DNA from: Arthrobacter sp. CDRTa11
Lineage (GTDB): Bacteria > Actinomycetota > Actinomycetes > Actinomycetales > Micrococcaceae
Direction: 5' to 3'
DNA length: 64,000 nucleotides
Assembly (NCBI RefSeq): GCF_026427775.1
Contig: NZ_CP044532.1
Coordinates: 3,100,001-3,164,000, forward strand
In this document: one piece after another, positions 53,402 through 61,233 of the stretch
Layout: every line of letters begins with the position of its first letter
Position numbering within the stretch: the stretch's first letter is position 1
The notes under the pieces: generated by a model
Databases searched by the model: none
What the model saw: only the letters and a program-made list of their open reading frames with translations
What the model was told of the DNA's origin: nothing
Position numbers and translations under genes: made by a program

Positions 53402-54706
53402 ATGACGAAAACAACGGGCGCTGCATCACGGCTGGCCAAGGCGCTTGCCATCGTACTGGGCACCGAGGAGATCCCGCTCCGGCTGCGGGCGTGGGACGGG
53501 TCGGAGGCAGGCCCTCCGGATGCCCCGGTGATTGAATTCCGCTCCCGGCGTGCGTTGCGCCGGATTCTCTGGTCACCCGGACAGCTGGGGCTGAGCCGGG
53601 CGTATGTCGCGGGGGAAGTGGATGCGCCGGGCGACATTTTCGCCGCTTTCAAGGCACTGAGCTCGGCAGGCAAATTCGCCGAACCGGGGCCATTCCGGCC
53701 CCTTACGCCGGCAGAACTCTGGACGCTTTTCAGGACCGCCGTACGGCTCGGTGCCCTGGGCCCCAACCCGTCTCCCCCGCCGGAGGAAGCACGCATCTAC
53801 CGTCAGGGCCAGCGGCATTCCAAGCGCCGGGACGCGGCCGCGATCTCACACCACTACGACGTCGGCAACGACTTTTACGCCCTGGTCCTGGGGCCGTCGA
53901 TGGTCTACTCCTGCGCGGTGTGGGAAAACCCGGCGGGCCACGAGGATGACCTGCCGGCAGGGCTGGACGCCGCCCAGCAGGCCAAGCTGGATCTGGTGTG
54001 CCGCAAGCTGGGCCTGAAGCCCGGGATGCGGGTACTGGACGTGGGCTGTGGCTGGGGAAGTTTCGCCCTGCATGCCGCCCAGCATTACGGCGTCACGGTG
54101 GTTGGCGTCACGCTCTCCAACGAGCAGGCGCTGCTGGCCCGTAAGCGCGCAGCCGACGCCGGGCTGACAGAGCACATCGACATCCGGGTCCAGGACTACC
54201 GCGATGTTGACGATGGGCCGTTCGACGCCATCAGTTCGATTGGCATGTCCGAGCATGTAGGCCGGGAACAGACGCCGCACTACGTCGCCCGGCTGCATGA
54301 TTTGCTCCGCCCAGGCGGCCGGCTGCTCAACCACGCCATTTCCTGGAATGCCGGTCCCACCAGTCCTGATCCGGACTCGTTTATCCCGCGCTACGTCTTC
54401 CCGGACGGCGAAATGCTGAGCCTTGGCGAGATGGTGACGGCGTTGGAGTCCGGCGGGCTGGAGATCCTGGATGTCGAGGCATTGCGGCCGCATTACGCGC
54501 TGACCCTGCGGGCCTGGGTCCGGCGGCTCGAGGATCATTGGAACGAGGCCGTCGGGCTCACCAGTCTGGGCCGGGCCCGGGTCTGGAGGCTGTACATGGC
54601 ATCGAGCGCCCTGGGATTTGAGGCCGGCCTCACAGGAGTGAACCAGGTTCTGGTGCAACGGCGCGGCGGAGCCCAGCCCCCGCTGCGCCGGACGGAATGG
54701 CTCTGA
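53402..54706 (+). CDS. Cyclopropane-fatty-acyl-phospholipid synthase
   Basis: A 434-residue SAM-dependent CFA synthase, which methylenates double bonds of membrane phospholipid acyl chains. The N-terminal domain is followed by I-S-H-H-Y-D-V-G-N-D-F-Y near residue 150, the SAM motif V-L-D-V-G-C-G-W-G-S-F-A, G-V-T-L-S-N-E-Q and the bicarbonate-site region SSIGMSEHVG. It ends with the usual ALGFEAG...NQVLVQR. Its strand is opposite to the neighbours, and a strong terminator follows. Confidence 0.93.
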   Translation: MTKTTGAASRLAKALAIVLGTEEIPLRLRAWDGSEAGPPDAPVIEFRSRRALRRILWSPGQLGLSRAYVAGEVDAPGDIFAAFKALSSAGKFAEPGPFRPLTPAELWTLFRTAVRLGALGPNPSPPPEEARIYRQGQRHSKRRDAAAISHHYDVGNDFYALVLGPSMVYSCAVWENPAGHEDDLPAGLDAAQQAKLDLVCRKLGLKPGMRVLDVGCGWGSFALHAAQHYGVTVVGVTLSNEQALLARKRAADAGLTEHIDIRVQDYRDVDDGPFDAISSIGMSEHVGREQTPHYVARLHDLLRPGGRLLNHAISWNAGPTSPDPDSFIPRYVFPDGEMLSLGEMVTALESGGLEILDVEALRPHYALTLRAWVRRLEDHWNEAVGLTSLGRARVWRLYMASSALGFEAGLTGVNQVLVQRRGGAQPPLRRTEWL

Positions 54707-54747
54707 CTCAGCATTGGTTGCTTGAGAGAAAAGTGGTTGCCTAACAG

Positions 54748-54781
54748 AAAAAAGAGCCACCCTGACGGGTGGCTCTTTTTT
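54748..54781 (+). terminator. Rho-independent terminator of CFA synthase gene
   Basis: AAGAGCCACCC pairs with GGGTGGCTCTT around a TGAC tetraloop, with an A-run before and a run of six Ts after. It works in either direction. Confidence 0.92.
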
Positions 54782-54799
54782 GTGGATAGTGAATCCTGT

Positions 54800-54810
54800 T
54801 GGTGGAGCTG
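54800..54810 (-). repeat. 11-nt copy of tRNA-Ala 3' end (possible attachment-site remnant)
   Basis: TGGTGGAGCTG is identical, in the same orientation, to the first 11 bases (CCA end) of the tRNA-Ala gene at 58066-58076. It lies 19 bases after the CFA-synthase terminator and marks the start of the lower-GC stretch holding the helicase-nuclease gene. Confidence 0.45.
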
Positions 54811-54840
54811 GAACGGCACGCCATCGCGAGCATCCTCATC

Positions 54841-54922
54841 GAGCCTCTTTGATCGCGGCGAGACCGCCGTACCCACGCGCAGGCGGGTCGTCATTACACC
54901 CGTACCCACGCCTAAGAGGCTC
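54841..54922. repeat. Repeat pair beside the helicase 3' end
   Basis: CCGTACCCACGC occurs twice (54867-54878 and 54900-54911), and GAGCCTCTT (54841-54849) is inverted as AAGAGGCTC (54914-54922). The second arm overlaps the stop region of the helicase gene. This could be a long-loop hairpin or a residue of an insertion; I cannot tell. Confidence 0.5.
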
Positions 54923-57716
54923 TTCCCAGACTATGGTCCAGCGCCTGGGTAATGAGTTTGTGCTCTTCACTGCCAGTGGTCCTTAACCGCAACAGTGGTA
55001 GGCCGACGGCAGCGAGGACTTCGTTCTTAAGCATGTCGCGGGCCAACTGAACGGGGTTGTTCTCGTGATACGCGAATCCGTCGATCTCGATGGCGAGGAG
55101 CGGTGAACGGGTGACGCGGTTGTAAACGACGATATCGACCGACGAGCGACGGCGGACAAACGCAGCCTGTCCGCCTGTCAGATCGGCCAGCCTCGGTACT
55201 AGGTTCCGTACCAGGACTTGGGGTACCGCCTCAAGTCCTGCGTACTGTTCCTGGCTAAGGATGTCGCCAAGGATCGTCCACACGATGTCCTCCGATCGCT
55301 GCGGCAGCTGCCCGCGCAGTCGGGCGGCAAGGGGCCGCAGCCGCGCCGAGTAGCTGCGATACAGCAAGTCGAAGACCGACACGATGGTGCTGTCGACGAT
55401 CTCATTTTCTGGGTCTCGGTAGCGAATGTAGCCCATGAGGTCCCGAAGGTTACGACTGGTGGGCAGCATCCGGTGATCGGTGACGAGGATGAAGCGTTCT
55501 GCGGCTCGGGAGACAGCGACATTCACAAGCCGTGGGTCATCAACGAACCGTACGCCCCCGCGGCCGTTGGCACTGTCATCCAGGACTGCGCTCATGATAA
55601 CCGCTCTTTTCTCACGCCCTTGATACCGATGCACGGTGTCCGCCTCGACGCCGCCCTGTGGCCCAAAGGCAGAGCTGAGCGCATCGGTGACAGCGGTGAC
55701 CTGACGCCGATATGGGGTAGCGATGCCGATGTCCTCCAGGAAGATGTCAGCACAGTAGTGCGGGATCACCTCATTCAGGATGACGTCCACCTCACGTCGG
55801 TTTGTCCGCCCACCGCCCCGGTGCTCGCGCATGTGGTTGCCTTCAACGGTTCGGACCAACATCATCGGGCGAGAATCGGGCGTGCTGGTGGTGAGCGGGA
55901 TCAACTGGCCACCATAAAACTTCTCGTTGCAGAACCCAATGATGGCTGGATCGCAGCGGTAGTGTTCCCGCAGCATCGTCGTTGGCAAACTCGCCCCATA
56001 GAGGCACTGCAGCGAAGAGAGGATGCTGTGGGCCCGGTAGTCGTACTCAGGCGCAGGGGGAACTGTGTCCTTGCATGCTTTCTCGTCGACGATGTGCGCA
56101 AGTTGTCGTTGATCACCAACCACGACGACACGTCGGCAGGATGATAGGGCCAACGCAACGGTGAGGAGGTCGACTTGGGATGCCTCATCGATGATCAAGT
56201 AATCAAGCAACTGATCCTCACCGATACTCCCGCGAAGTGAATGGCATGTGCTGAGAATGACTGGATAGTCACGGTTGAAGGCACCGAATTTACGCCGATA
56301 GGAACGCGAGTCATACTCGACGCGCTCCTGACTCGCGTAACGGTCCCGGAGAGCGGTGCGAAGCGTCCGCTCCGACAAAACCCGATATTCTTCTAATTGA
56401 CCGGGAAGGTCCTCGTGTTCGAGGCGTCGTTCAAATATTGTGATTTCTTGGTCCAGCTCCGCAATACGGCGATCGTAGTAAGCGTGTTGGACACGTAACA
56501 GCAGGTCCGTGTCGCTCTGGTCGGTGCCGCGTAGAGGACCATACTTGATTAGCAGCCGTAGTCTGCGCAGCCATCTCAGAGGTCGGGATCGGTGTTCCTC
56601 GAGTTGGGTGTCCACAAGATAGCTGAGAAGGTGCTCCGATGAGCGGCGCAACAGTGGCAGCCCGTCGAGATCGCGGATGTCCTGGCCATGGAGGAATCGT
56701 AGGAAGTGTTCGCGCTCCAGTCTGTGCGCTTCCGCCTCCTGTTTCAGTGCCGCTAGGCTCCACTGCACATTTTGAAGAACGTTCAGGCGGGCTGCGAGGA
56801 CCGCGACTTCAGAGGCTTCCGGGCTAGCCACCTTGGCCACCTTCAACATCTCATCAACGGTGGAATTTCGGGCTACTTGACTGTTGAAGAACAGGTCTCG
56901 CTTCTCGCGACGCCCAAGGTTGGCGACGACGTAACCATAGCCTTCCCGCTCTAGTTTGGCTCGGACGTTCTCCACTGCGGCATTGTTAAACGAGACCACG
57001 CCGACGCTCATGCCTGGTGTAGCGATAAGCGTGCTGATCACGTTCAGAATTGTCTGAGTCTTCCCCGTACCTGGTGGGCCTTCGATAACGGATATAGGGA
57101 ACCGCAACGCGTTTTGTACTGCCGTGCGCTGGCTCAGATTGGAATCAAATGGAAAGATCGGGCCAACAGCGGGATCCTCGCCGTCGCCTATAGGTTGCCC
57201 AGTCAGATACCGCGCCAGGACGCTCTCTGGATGTACATCTCTAAATCGGTTGTACGCGAACTGCAGCGGATTGGCTTCGTTGTCTATATGAGGCATCGAT
57301 GAAACGATGCGGCGCCAATATGCCAGTACGCGCCCAGCTCCCGGGTCCCGCATAACACTTCCAAGGATGCGCACGTCCTGCTCCGCAAACAGCTCATGCC
57401 GTACCGACGACTCACCGCCTGAAAAGATCCGTAGCCAAGCCCCGGCAGGTCCCTCAAACCTGTAAATACTGGTGGCATCACGCAATCGGTTACCGCAAAC
57501 TTCGATCCAGTCGTCATCCGCGAACGGAATCTCGACCGGGTCGGACAGTGAAAGTACCTTCCCAGCCCCGTAGCGATACGTTTTGCGACCGCGGGTGAAC
57601 CGCACCAGCGTGGCGTCGCCGTCCACCGCGTGAAATTCGACTTCTGCAGTCTTGTCCTTCCAGCGGGCTTGCTCAACCGACCAGAACATCACCGCTTCAG
57701 AGCGGGGATCAACCAC
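54912..57716 (-). CDS. SF1 helicase with C-terminal nuclease-like domain
   Basis: A 934-residue protein. The N-terminal 190 residues are unrecognised. The SF1 (Upf1/Dna2-like) helicase core has Walker A G-P-P-G-T-G-K-T (213-220), a long inserted helical region (about 300-460), motif II I-I-D-E-A-S-Q (508-514), motif III G-D-Q-R-Q-L (534-539) and A-V-S-R-A-A-E-R-F near the end of the core. The tail (859-934) has V-D-I-V-V-Y, L-A-I-E-I-D-G, R-D and P-L-L-R-L-R, like DUF2726/restriction-type nuclease domains. GC is lower than in its neighbours and it abuts tRNA-Ala, so transfer and a defence role are plausible but unproved. Confidence 0.85.
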   Translation of the reverse strand: MVDPRSEAVMFWSVEQARWKDKTAEVEFHAVDGDATLVRFTRGRKTYRYGAGKVLSLSDPVEIPFADDDWIEVCGNRLRDATSIYRFEGPAGAWLRIFSGGESSVRHELFAEQDVRILGSVMRDPGAGRVLAYWRRIVSSMPHIDNEANPLQFAYNRFRDVHPESVLARYLTGQPIGDGEDPAVGPIFPFDSNLSQRTAVQNALRFPISVIEGPPGTGKTQTILNVISTLIATPGMSVGVVSFNNAAVENVRAKLEREGYGYVVANLGRREKRDLFFNSQVARNSTVDEMLKVAKVASPEASEVAVLAARLNVLQNVQWSLAALKQEAEAHRLEREHFLRFLHGQDIRDLDGLPLLRRSSEHLLSYLVDTQLEEHRSRPLRWLRRLRLLIKYGPLRGTDQSDTDLLLRVQHAYYDRRIAELDQEITIFERRLEHEDLPGQLEEYRVLSERTLRTALRDRYASQERVEYDSRSYRRKFGAFNRDYPVILSTCHSLRGSIGEDQLLDYLIIDEASQVDLLTVALALSSCRRVVVVGDQRQLAHIVDEKACKDTVPPAPEYDYRAHSILSSLQCLYGASLPTTMLREHYRCDPAIIGFCNEKFYGGQLIPLTTSTPDSRPMMLVRTVEGNHMREHRGGGRTNRREVDVILNEVIPHYCADIFLEDIGIATPYRRQVTAVTDALSSAFGPQGGVEADTVHRYQGREKRAVIMSAVLDDSANGRGGVRFVDDPRLVNVAVSRAAERFILVTDHRMLPTSRNLRDLMGYIRYRDPENEIVDSTIVSVFDLLYRSYSARLRPLAARLRGQLPQRSEDIVWTILGDILSQEQYAGLEAVPQVLVRNLVPRLADLTGGQAAFVRRRSSVDIVVYNRVTRSPLLAIEIDGFAYHENNPVQLARDMLKNEVLAAVGLPLLRLRTTGSEEHKLITQALDHSLGRAS

Positions 57717-57972
57717 GTTGGTCTCCTCGTTGGTTCTGCAGGGCGGTGTCAGCGTCCAAAAGATGGCGTCCGACGTAGCACCGATCCTCTCATACCGACT
57801 CGGCTCAAGGTCTGCCAGCAGCCATTCCCAGTCCGCACGGTTGGATCATCTGCACATTCTGGGGGGAGTTGCTACCGGCCACCGATCTAGAACCGCGTTT
57901 GTATGATCTGAAGGCCACCTCACCCAGGAAACAAACGGAACGGGGCACTCTGCAGCTACTATCCTTAGCGAA
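57717..57972. other. Gene-free stretch upstream of the helicase
   Basis: No convincing gene is seen. A minus-strand frame at 57805-58053 runs through the tRNA terminator hairpin and has no domain. The stretch should hold the helicase promoter. Base composition is lower in GC than in the rsfS side, like the helicase itself. Confidence 0.5.
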
Positions 57973-58011
57973 ACGGAAAGGGAACCACCAAACTGGTGGT
58001 TCCCTTTCCGT
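57973..58011 (-). terminator. Terminator hairpin after first tRNA-Ala
   Basis: ACGGAAAGGGAACCACC pairs with GGTGGTTCCCTTTCCGT around AAACT, a perfect 17-base stem. On the minus strand it lies 55 bases downstream of the tRNA 3' end and is followed by TTCG. Confidence 0.75.
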
Positions 58012-58065
58012 ATGCCGCACTCGCTTAGTCCATTGACTCCGTTGATGATTCAAACACCGTCAATA

Positions 58066-58141
58066 TGGTGGAGCTGAGGGGACTCGAACCCCTGACCCCC
58101 TGCATGCCATGCAGGTGCGCTACCAGCTGCGCCACAGCCCC
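58066..58141 (-). tRNA. tRNA-Ala (anticodon GGC)
   Basis: Minus strand, 76 nt with an encoded CCA end. The acceptor arm GGGGCTG pairs with CAGCTCC, and the D arm GCGC-AGCTGGTA-GCGC, anticodon loop ATGGCAT (anticodon GGC, alanine) with stem CCTGC/GCAGG, and T arm AGGGG-TTCGAGT-CCCCT are all standard. The 3' end may have served as an attachment site for the adjacent helicase insert. Confidence 0.97.
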
Positions 58142-58292
58142 AAAACTTTGTTTACTCTGCTGACCTGGGTCCGCGAAGCAACCTGATTAGCTTAGTGGAG
58201 ATTGGGCCCAGATGCCAATCGGGGAACATCGTCACCAGCCCAGTCAGGATGAGAATGGAGGCGGCGGAAATCCTGGCTGCACTCCTTTGGGA

Positions 58293-58332
58293 CAACAAAA
58301 AATCCGCCGGAATCTTTCGATTCCGGCGGATC
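58293..58332 (-). terminator. Terminator after second tRNA-Ala
   Basis: ATCCGCCGGAAT pairs with ATTCCGGCGGAT around CTTTCG. On the minus strand it directly follows the tRNA at 58339-58411 and is followed by a run of Ts (TTTTTTGTTG). Confidence 0.88.
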
Positions 58333-58338
58333 ATCCGG

Positions 58339-58411
58339 TGGAGCTGAGGGGACTCGAACCCCTGACCCCCTGCATGCCATGCAGGTGCGCTACCAGCTGC
58401 GCCACAGCCCC
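58339..58411 (-). tRNA. tRNA-Ala (anticodon GGC), second copy
   Basis: Identical over the 73-base body to the tRNA-Ala at 58069-58141. The CCA is not fully encoded: the genomic bases after the discriminator A are CCG, so the mature end must be added by nucleotidyltransferase. It has its own terminator at 58293-58332. A plausible promoter (TTGGAA, 18-base spacer, TAAGAT, 58453-58482) lies about 45 bases upstream on the minus strand. Confidence 0.97.
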
Positions 58412-58452
58412 GAATCTTCATTGCTCCGCGGTTTCCCCGGAGCAACTCAAAT

Positions 58453-58482
58453 ATCTTAGAACAGCATTTCCGAAAATTCCAA
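58453..58482 (-). promoter_or_regulatory. Possible tRNA-Ala promoter
   Basis: On the minus strand TTGGAA (-35, 58477-58482) and TAAGAT (-10, 58453-58458) are separated by 18 bases and lie about 42 bases upstream of the tRNA 5' end, in an A/T-rich gap after rsfS. Confidence 0.4.
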
Positions 58483-58512
58483 ATCGGGCATATTCGAACC
58501 TGCCGACGCCGG

Positions 58513-58914
58513 TTATTCCGCTTCAGTGGAGGCTGTGGCCTTCGCAGAAGTGTCGTCTCCCAGCTGCAAATCCACCACCGGGCAGTCCTTCCACAGGCGC
58601 TCCAGTGCGTAGAAAACGCGGTCCTCTTCGTGCTGGACGTGGATGACGATGTCAGAGTAGTCCAGCAGCACCCAGCGTCCGCCGGAGCGTCCTTCGCGCC
58701 GCACAGGGCGGAGATCCTGCTTCGAAAGTTCCTCTTCAATGCCGTCAACGATGGCGTTGACCTGGCGTTCGCTGGGTGCTGAGGCAATCAGGAAGACGTC
58801 AGCAAGCGCCAGGCGTTCGCTGACATCCAGGGCAACGATGTCCTGGGCAATCTTGTCCGCGGCGGCCTTGGCGGCTTGGCGGGCTATGGATATGGATGAA
58901 TCTGATGCAGACAC
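58513..58914 (-). CDS. rsfS: Ribosome silencing factor RsfS
   Basis: A 133-residue RsfS (Iojap/DUF143), which binds ribosomal protein uL14 and blocks subunit joining in starvation. Recognisable segments are DIVALDVSERLALADVFLIASAPSERQVNAIVDGIEEEL, EGRSGGRWVLLDYSDIVIHV and FYALERLWKDCPVV. The tail is acidic. It follows, in transcription order, nadD and a disordered membrane protein, the usual actinobacterial arrangement. Confidence 0.95.
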   Translation of the reverse strand: MSASDSSISIARQAAKAAADKIAQDIVALDVSERLALADVFLIASAPSERQVNAIVDGIEEELSKQDLRPVRREGRSGGRWVLLDYSDIVIHVQHEEDRVFYALERLWKDCPVVDLQLGDDTSAKATASTEAE

Positions 58915-58961
58915 GTGACTCCTTGTTGTTTTTCTAAGCTTTGTTGTGTGGCTCAGCCTGA

Positions 58962-60254
58962 TCAGCGCGTGATGCCGCTGATGATCAGGATGATGCCGGA
59001 TATGAGGGCGACGATCCCGAAGGCCAGGACCGCGAACTGCACGAGGCGCATCCGCTTGGCGCGGGCCAGCCCTGCTGTGGCCGCATCCAAAGGTTCAAGC
59101 CCGTGGGCGGAACGGGCGGGGATGCGGGGATGGTCATCAAAAAGGTCATCCAGGTTTCCTGCCGGTGTGCTTGCCGGCCGGGAGGCCGGAACGGACACAG
59201 CGGGCCTGGACCGTGCGGCCCGGGCAGCTGCTTCAGCACGGGCAATAACCCCTGAGCGGCCGCTGGCGGCTGCCGAAGGACCGGTGCCTGCCGGACTAGC
59301 ACTGGTGGAGGGTTTCCGCCCCTTGCCGTTGGAAGGCTGCAACCGCGGACCGGGGTTGGTGACCACCGGCACGTAGGAAGTCGCGGGCGGCTTCATGACA
59401 GGACGGTCCACGCCCGGGACCTGGACAAACTCCAGGGGCGTGACCATCGCGAGATTGCTCGTTGCCGAGGGGGCCGGCCGGGAAACGGCGGGCTGTGCGG
59501 CCGGCGTTGATGCCTGCATCGACGATGTTTGCGGTGCCGGTGTTTGAGAGGCCGATGTTTGCGGGGCCGCCTGCTCGGCGAGCTTCTGTTTCGCCATGGC
59601 CCGGCGGTTAAGCACGGCGGCGCGTTCCGCCAGCGCAATCTGCTCAGCGAGAATATCGGGATCAACGGCCTCGGGGTCCAATGAAGCGATGTGCTCCATT
59701 TTGGCGAGCTGGTTCTTGGCCTGTTCGGCAATCAGGGACCGCGCGGCCAGTGCCTGCTCAACGCTGATGCCATCCGGAATGCCGGCCCCCCTCGAAGAGG
59801 AAGCAGACGAAGAGGGAGCAGGCTGAGAAGCAAGAGGCTGGGACGGAGCAGGCTGCGATGGGGCAGGCTGCACCGGCACGGCTTGAGCAGCGGCATCCCG
59901 CGGGGAGTCAGGCGCCTTGTCCGGGGCGGGCGGAACAATCGGGTTGGCCGACGTGACGGCCTGCTCCTTGAGCTGCTGAAGCCGCCGCTGCCTGCGGGTG
60001 GGAGGGCCGCCGGCCGCCAGCTGTTCCTCTTTTTCCTCGAGTTCCTTCAGCGTGCGGAGCGTTGCACGGTCACGCGCCCGGATTTGCGACGAACGCTGGG
60101 CCTGAAGCTCGTTGGGTGATTCTGCCGGCCTTGAAGGCGGTTGTTTTGAGGCAGGCGAAACCTGGCCCGGGCCTGTTGACCCGGTAGCCTTTTGCTCATC
60201 TCTGGCCTGCCGCAATTCGCGGCGGCTGCGGACGGGGGGCTGTTCCTGACTCAT
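58962..60254 (-). CDS. Long disordered protein with C-terminal membrane anchor
   Basis: A 430-residue protein of unknown function. Residues 1-120 are charged and helical (RSRRELRQARDEQ, LRTLKELEEKEEQLAAGGPPTRRQRRLQQLKEQ). Residues 120-370 are rich in Pro, Ala, Ser and Gln, with several short runs of APSQP/PQTSA repeats and a helical segment at about 160-225 (ISVEQALAARSLIAEQ...). The last 25 residues form one transmembrane helix (LVQFAVLAFGIVALISGIILIISG). It lies 8 bases downstream of nadD and 47 bases before rsfS. It may be a tail-anchored protein. Confidence 0.82.
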   Translation of the reverse strand: MSQEQPPVRSRRELRQARDEQKATGSTGPGQVSPASKQPPSRPAESPNELQAQRSSQIRARDRATLRTLKELEEKEEQLAAGGPPTRRQRRLQQLKEQAVTSANPIVPPAPDKAPDSPRDAAAQAVPVQPAPSQPAPSQPLASQPAPSSSASSSRGAGIPDGISVEQALAARSLIAEQAKNQLAKMEHIASLDPEAVDPDILAEQIALAERAAVLNRRAMAKQKLAEQAAPQTSASQTPAPQTSSMQASTPAAQPAVSRPAPSATSNLAMVTPLEFVQVPGVDRPVMKPPATSYVPVVTNPGPRLQPSNGKGRKPSTSASPAGTGPSAAASGRSGVIARAEAAARAARSRPAVSVPASRPASTPAGNLDDLFDDHPRIPARSAHGLEPLDAATAGLARAKRMRLVQFAVLAFGIVALISGIILIISGITR

Positions 60255-60262
60255 TTAAAAAC

Positions 60263-60880
60263 TCATTCAGTGCTGGCTGGTTCGGCTGTTTCGGAAGCAG
60301 GTACGTCCGTGGGCGTTGTCCCCTTGGAGTACAGTCCATATTTTGCGATGTATTGCACAACGCCGTCCGGCACGAGATACCAGACGGGGTTATGCTCGGC
60401 CACCCTGGCGCGGCAGTCTGTCGACGAAATCGCCATGGCTGGCACCTCGAGCAGGCTGACGTCCTTGCGGCCCATGCCGTCGAGTATGTGACCTGGCCTG
60501 GTCACCCCGACGAAATGCGCCAGGGACCAGAGTTCGTCGATGTCTTTCCATGACAGGATCTGGGCAAGCGCATCAGCGCCGGTGATGAAGAACAGATCAG
60601 CGTCCGGACGCTGGGTCCGCAGGTCACGCAAGGTATCAATCGTATACGTGGGGCCCGGACGGTCAACGTCCACCCGGCTGACTGTAAAGCGGGGGTTCGA
60701 TGCGGTGGCGATCACCGTCATCAGGTAGCGGTGCTCGGGCTCGCTGACGTGCTTGTGCGTTTTTTGCCAAGGCTGCCCGGTGGGAACAAAAACGACTTCG
60801 TCCAGGCCGAACTTGGCAGCCACTTCACTGGCCGCGACCAAGTGGCCGTGATGGATGGGATCAAACGTCCCGCCCATCAC
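60263..60880 (-). CDS. nadD: Nicotinate-nucleotide adenylyltransferase
   Basis: A 205-residue NadD, which adenylates nicotinate mononucleotide to deamido-NAD. The nucleotidylyltransferase motif [12 protein letters not shown] is at the N-terminus, followed by [15 protein letters not shown] and the C-terminal S-S-T-D-C-R-A-R-V segment for the ISST..R motif. GTG 60880 or the adjacent ATG 60877 is the start; the coding frame upstream reads RLRLGV, so a non-standard earlier start is not excluded. Confidence 0.94.
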   Translation of the reverse strand: MMGGTFDPIHHGHLVAASEVAAKFGLDEVVFVPTGQPWQKTHKHVSEPEHRYLMTVIATASNPRFTVSRVDVDRPGPTYTIDTLRDLRTQRPDADLFFITGADALAQILSWKDIDELWSLAHFVGVTRPGHILDGMGRKDVSLLEVPAMAISSTDCRARVAEHNPVWYLVPDGVVQYIAKYGLYSKGTTPTDVPASETAEPASTE

Positions 60881-60932
60881 GCCCAGCCGCAGCCGGCCCT
60901 TGGCACCGTTATGGTGCAGGACGCGTGAAATG

Positions 60933-61157
60933 TTAGTGGCCCTGGCCGTGGTCGTGCTTGTTGGGGTGCTGGCGGTGCGGATCGGCGTGCTCTTCCGTGG
61001 CTGCGTGGCGGTTGCCGAGGTTCGAGTAAGAGAGGGTGATGAACATCATGACCAGCAGGATGGCGAAAATCACAGCGCCAAACACCCACGGCTCGGCCCA
61101 CAGCGGGGCGAGTTCCTCATGTTCTGCAGTGGACGTGGCTATCTGCTGGAGCAGCAT
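60933..61157 (-). CDS. Small membrane protein with His-rich tail
   Basis: A 74-residue protein with one transmembrane segment ([24 protein letters not shown]) and a C-terminal tail rich in His, Asp and Glu ([18 protein letters not shown]). Its ATG is preceded by AGGGGAG. It lies between proA and nadD on the same strand, so it is cotranscribed with them. The histidine tail could bind metal, but no function is known. Confidence 0.78.
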   Translation of the reverse strand: MLLQQIATSTAEHEELAPLWAEPWVFGAVIFAILLVMMFITLSYSNLGNRHAATEEHADPHRQHPNKHDHGQGH

Positions 61158-61233
61158 TTTCTCCCCTAAGGCTCAAGGATGTGGCGGCGGATCTTCCCGC
61201 CGTTCAGGACTTCTGTACTATGTTACCGCGTTG

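Noticed and set aside
57805..58053. A minus-strand frame upstream of the helicase gene
   Set aside because: It reads through the perfect tRNA terminator hairpin and has an Arg/Ser-rich composition typical of a non-coding frame.
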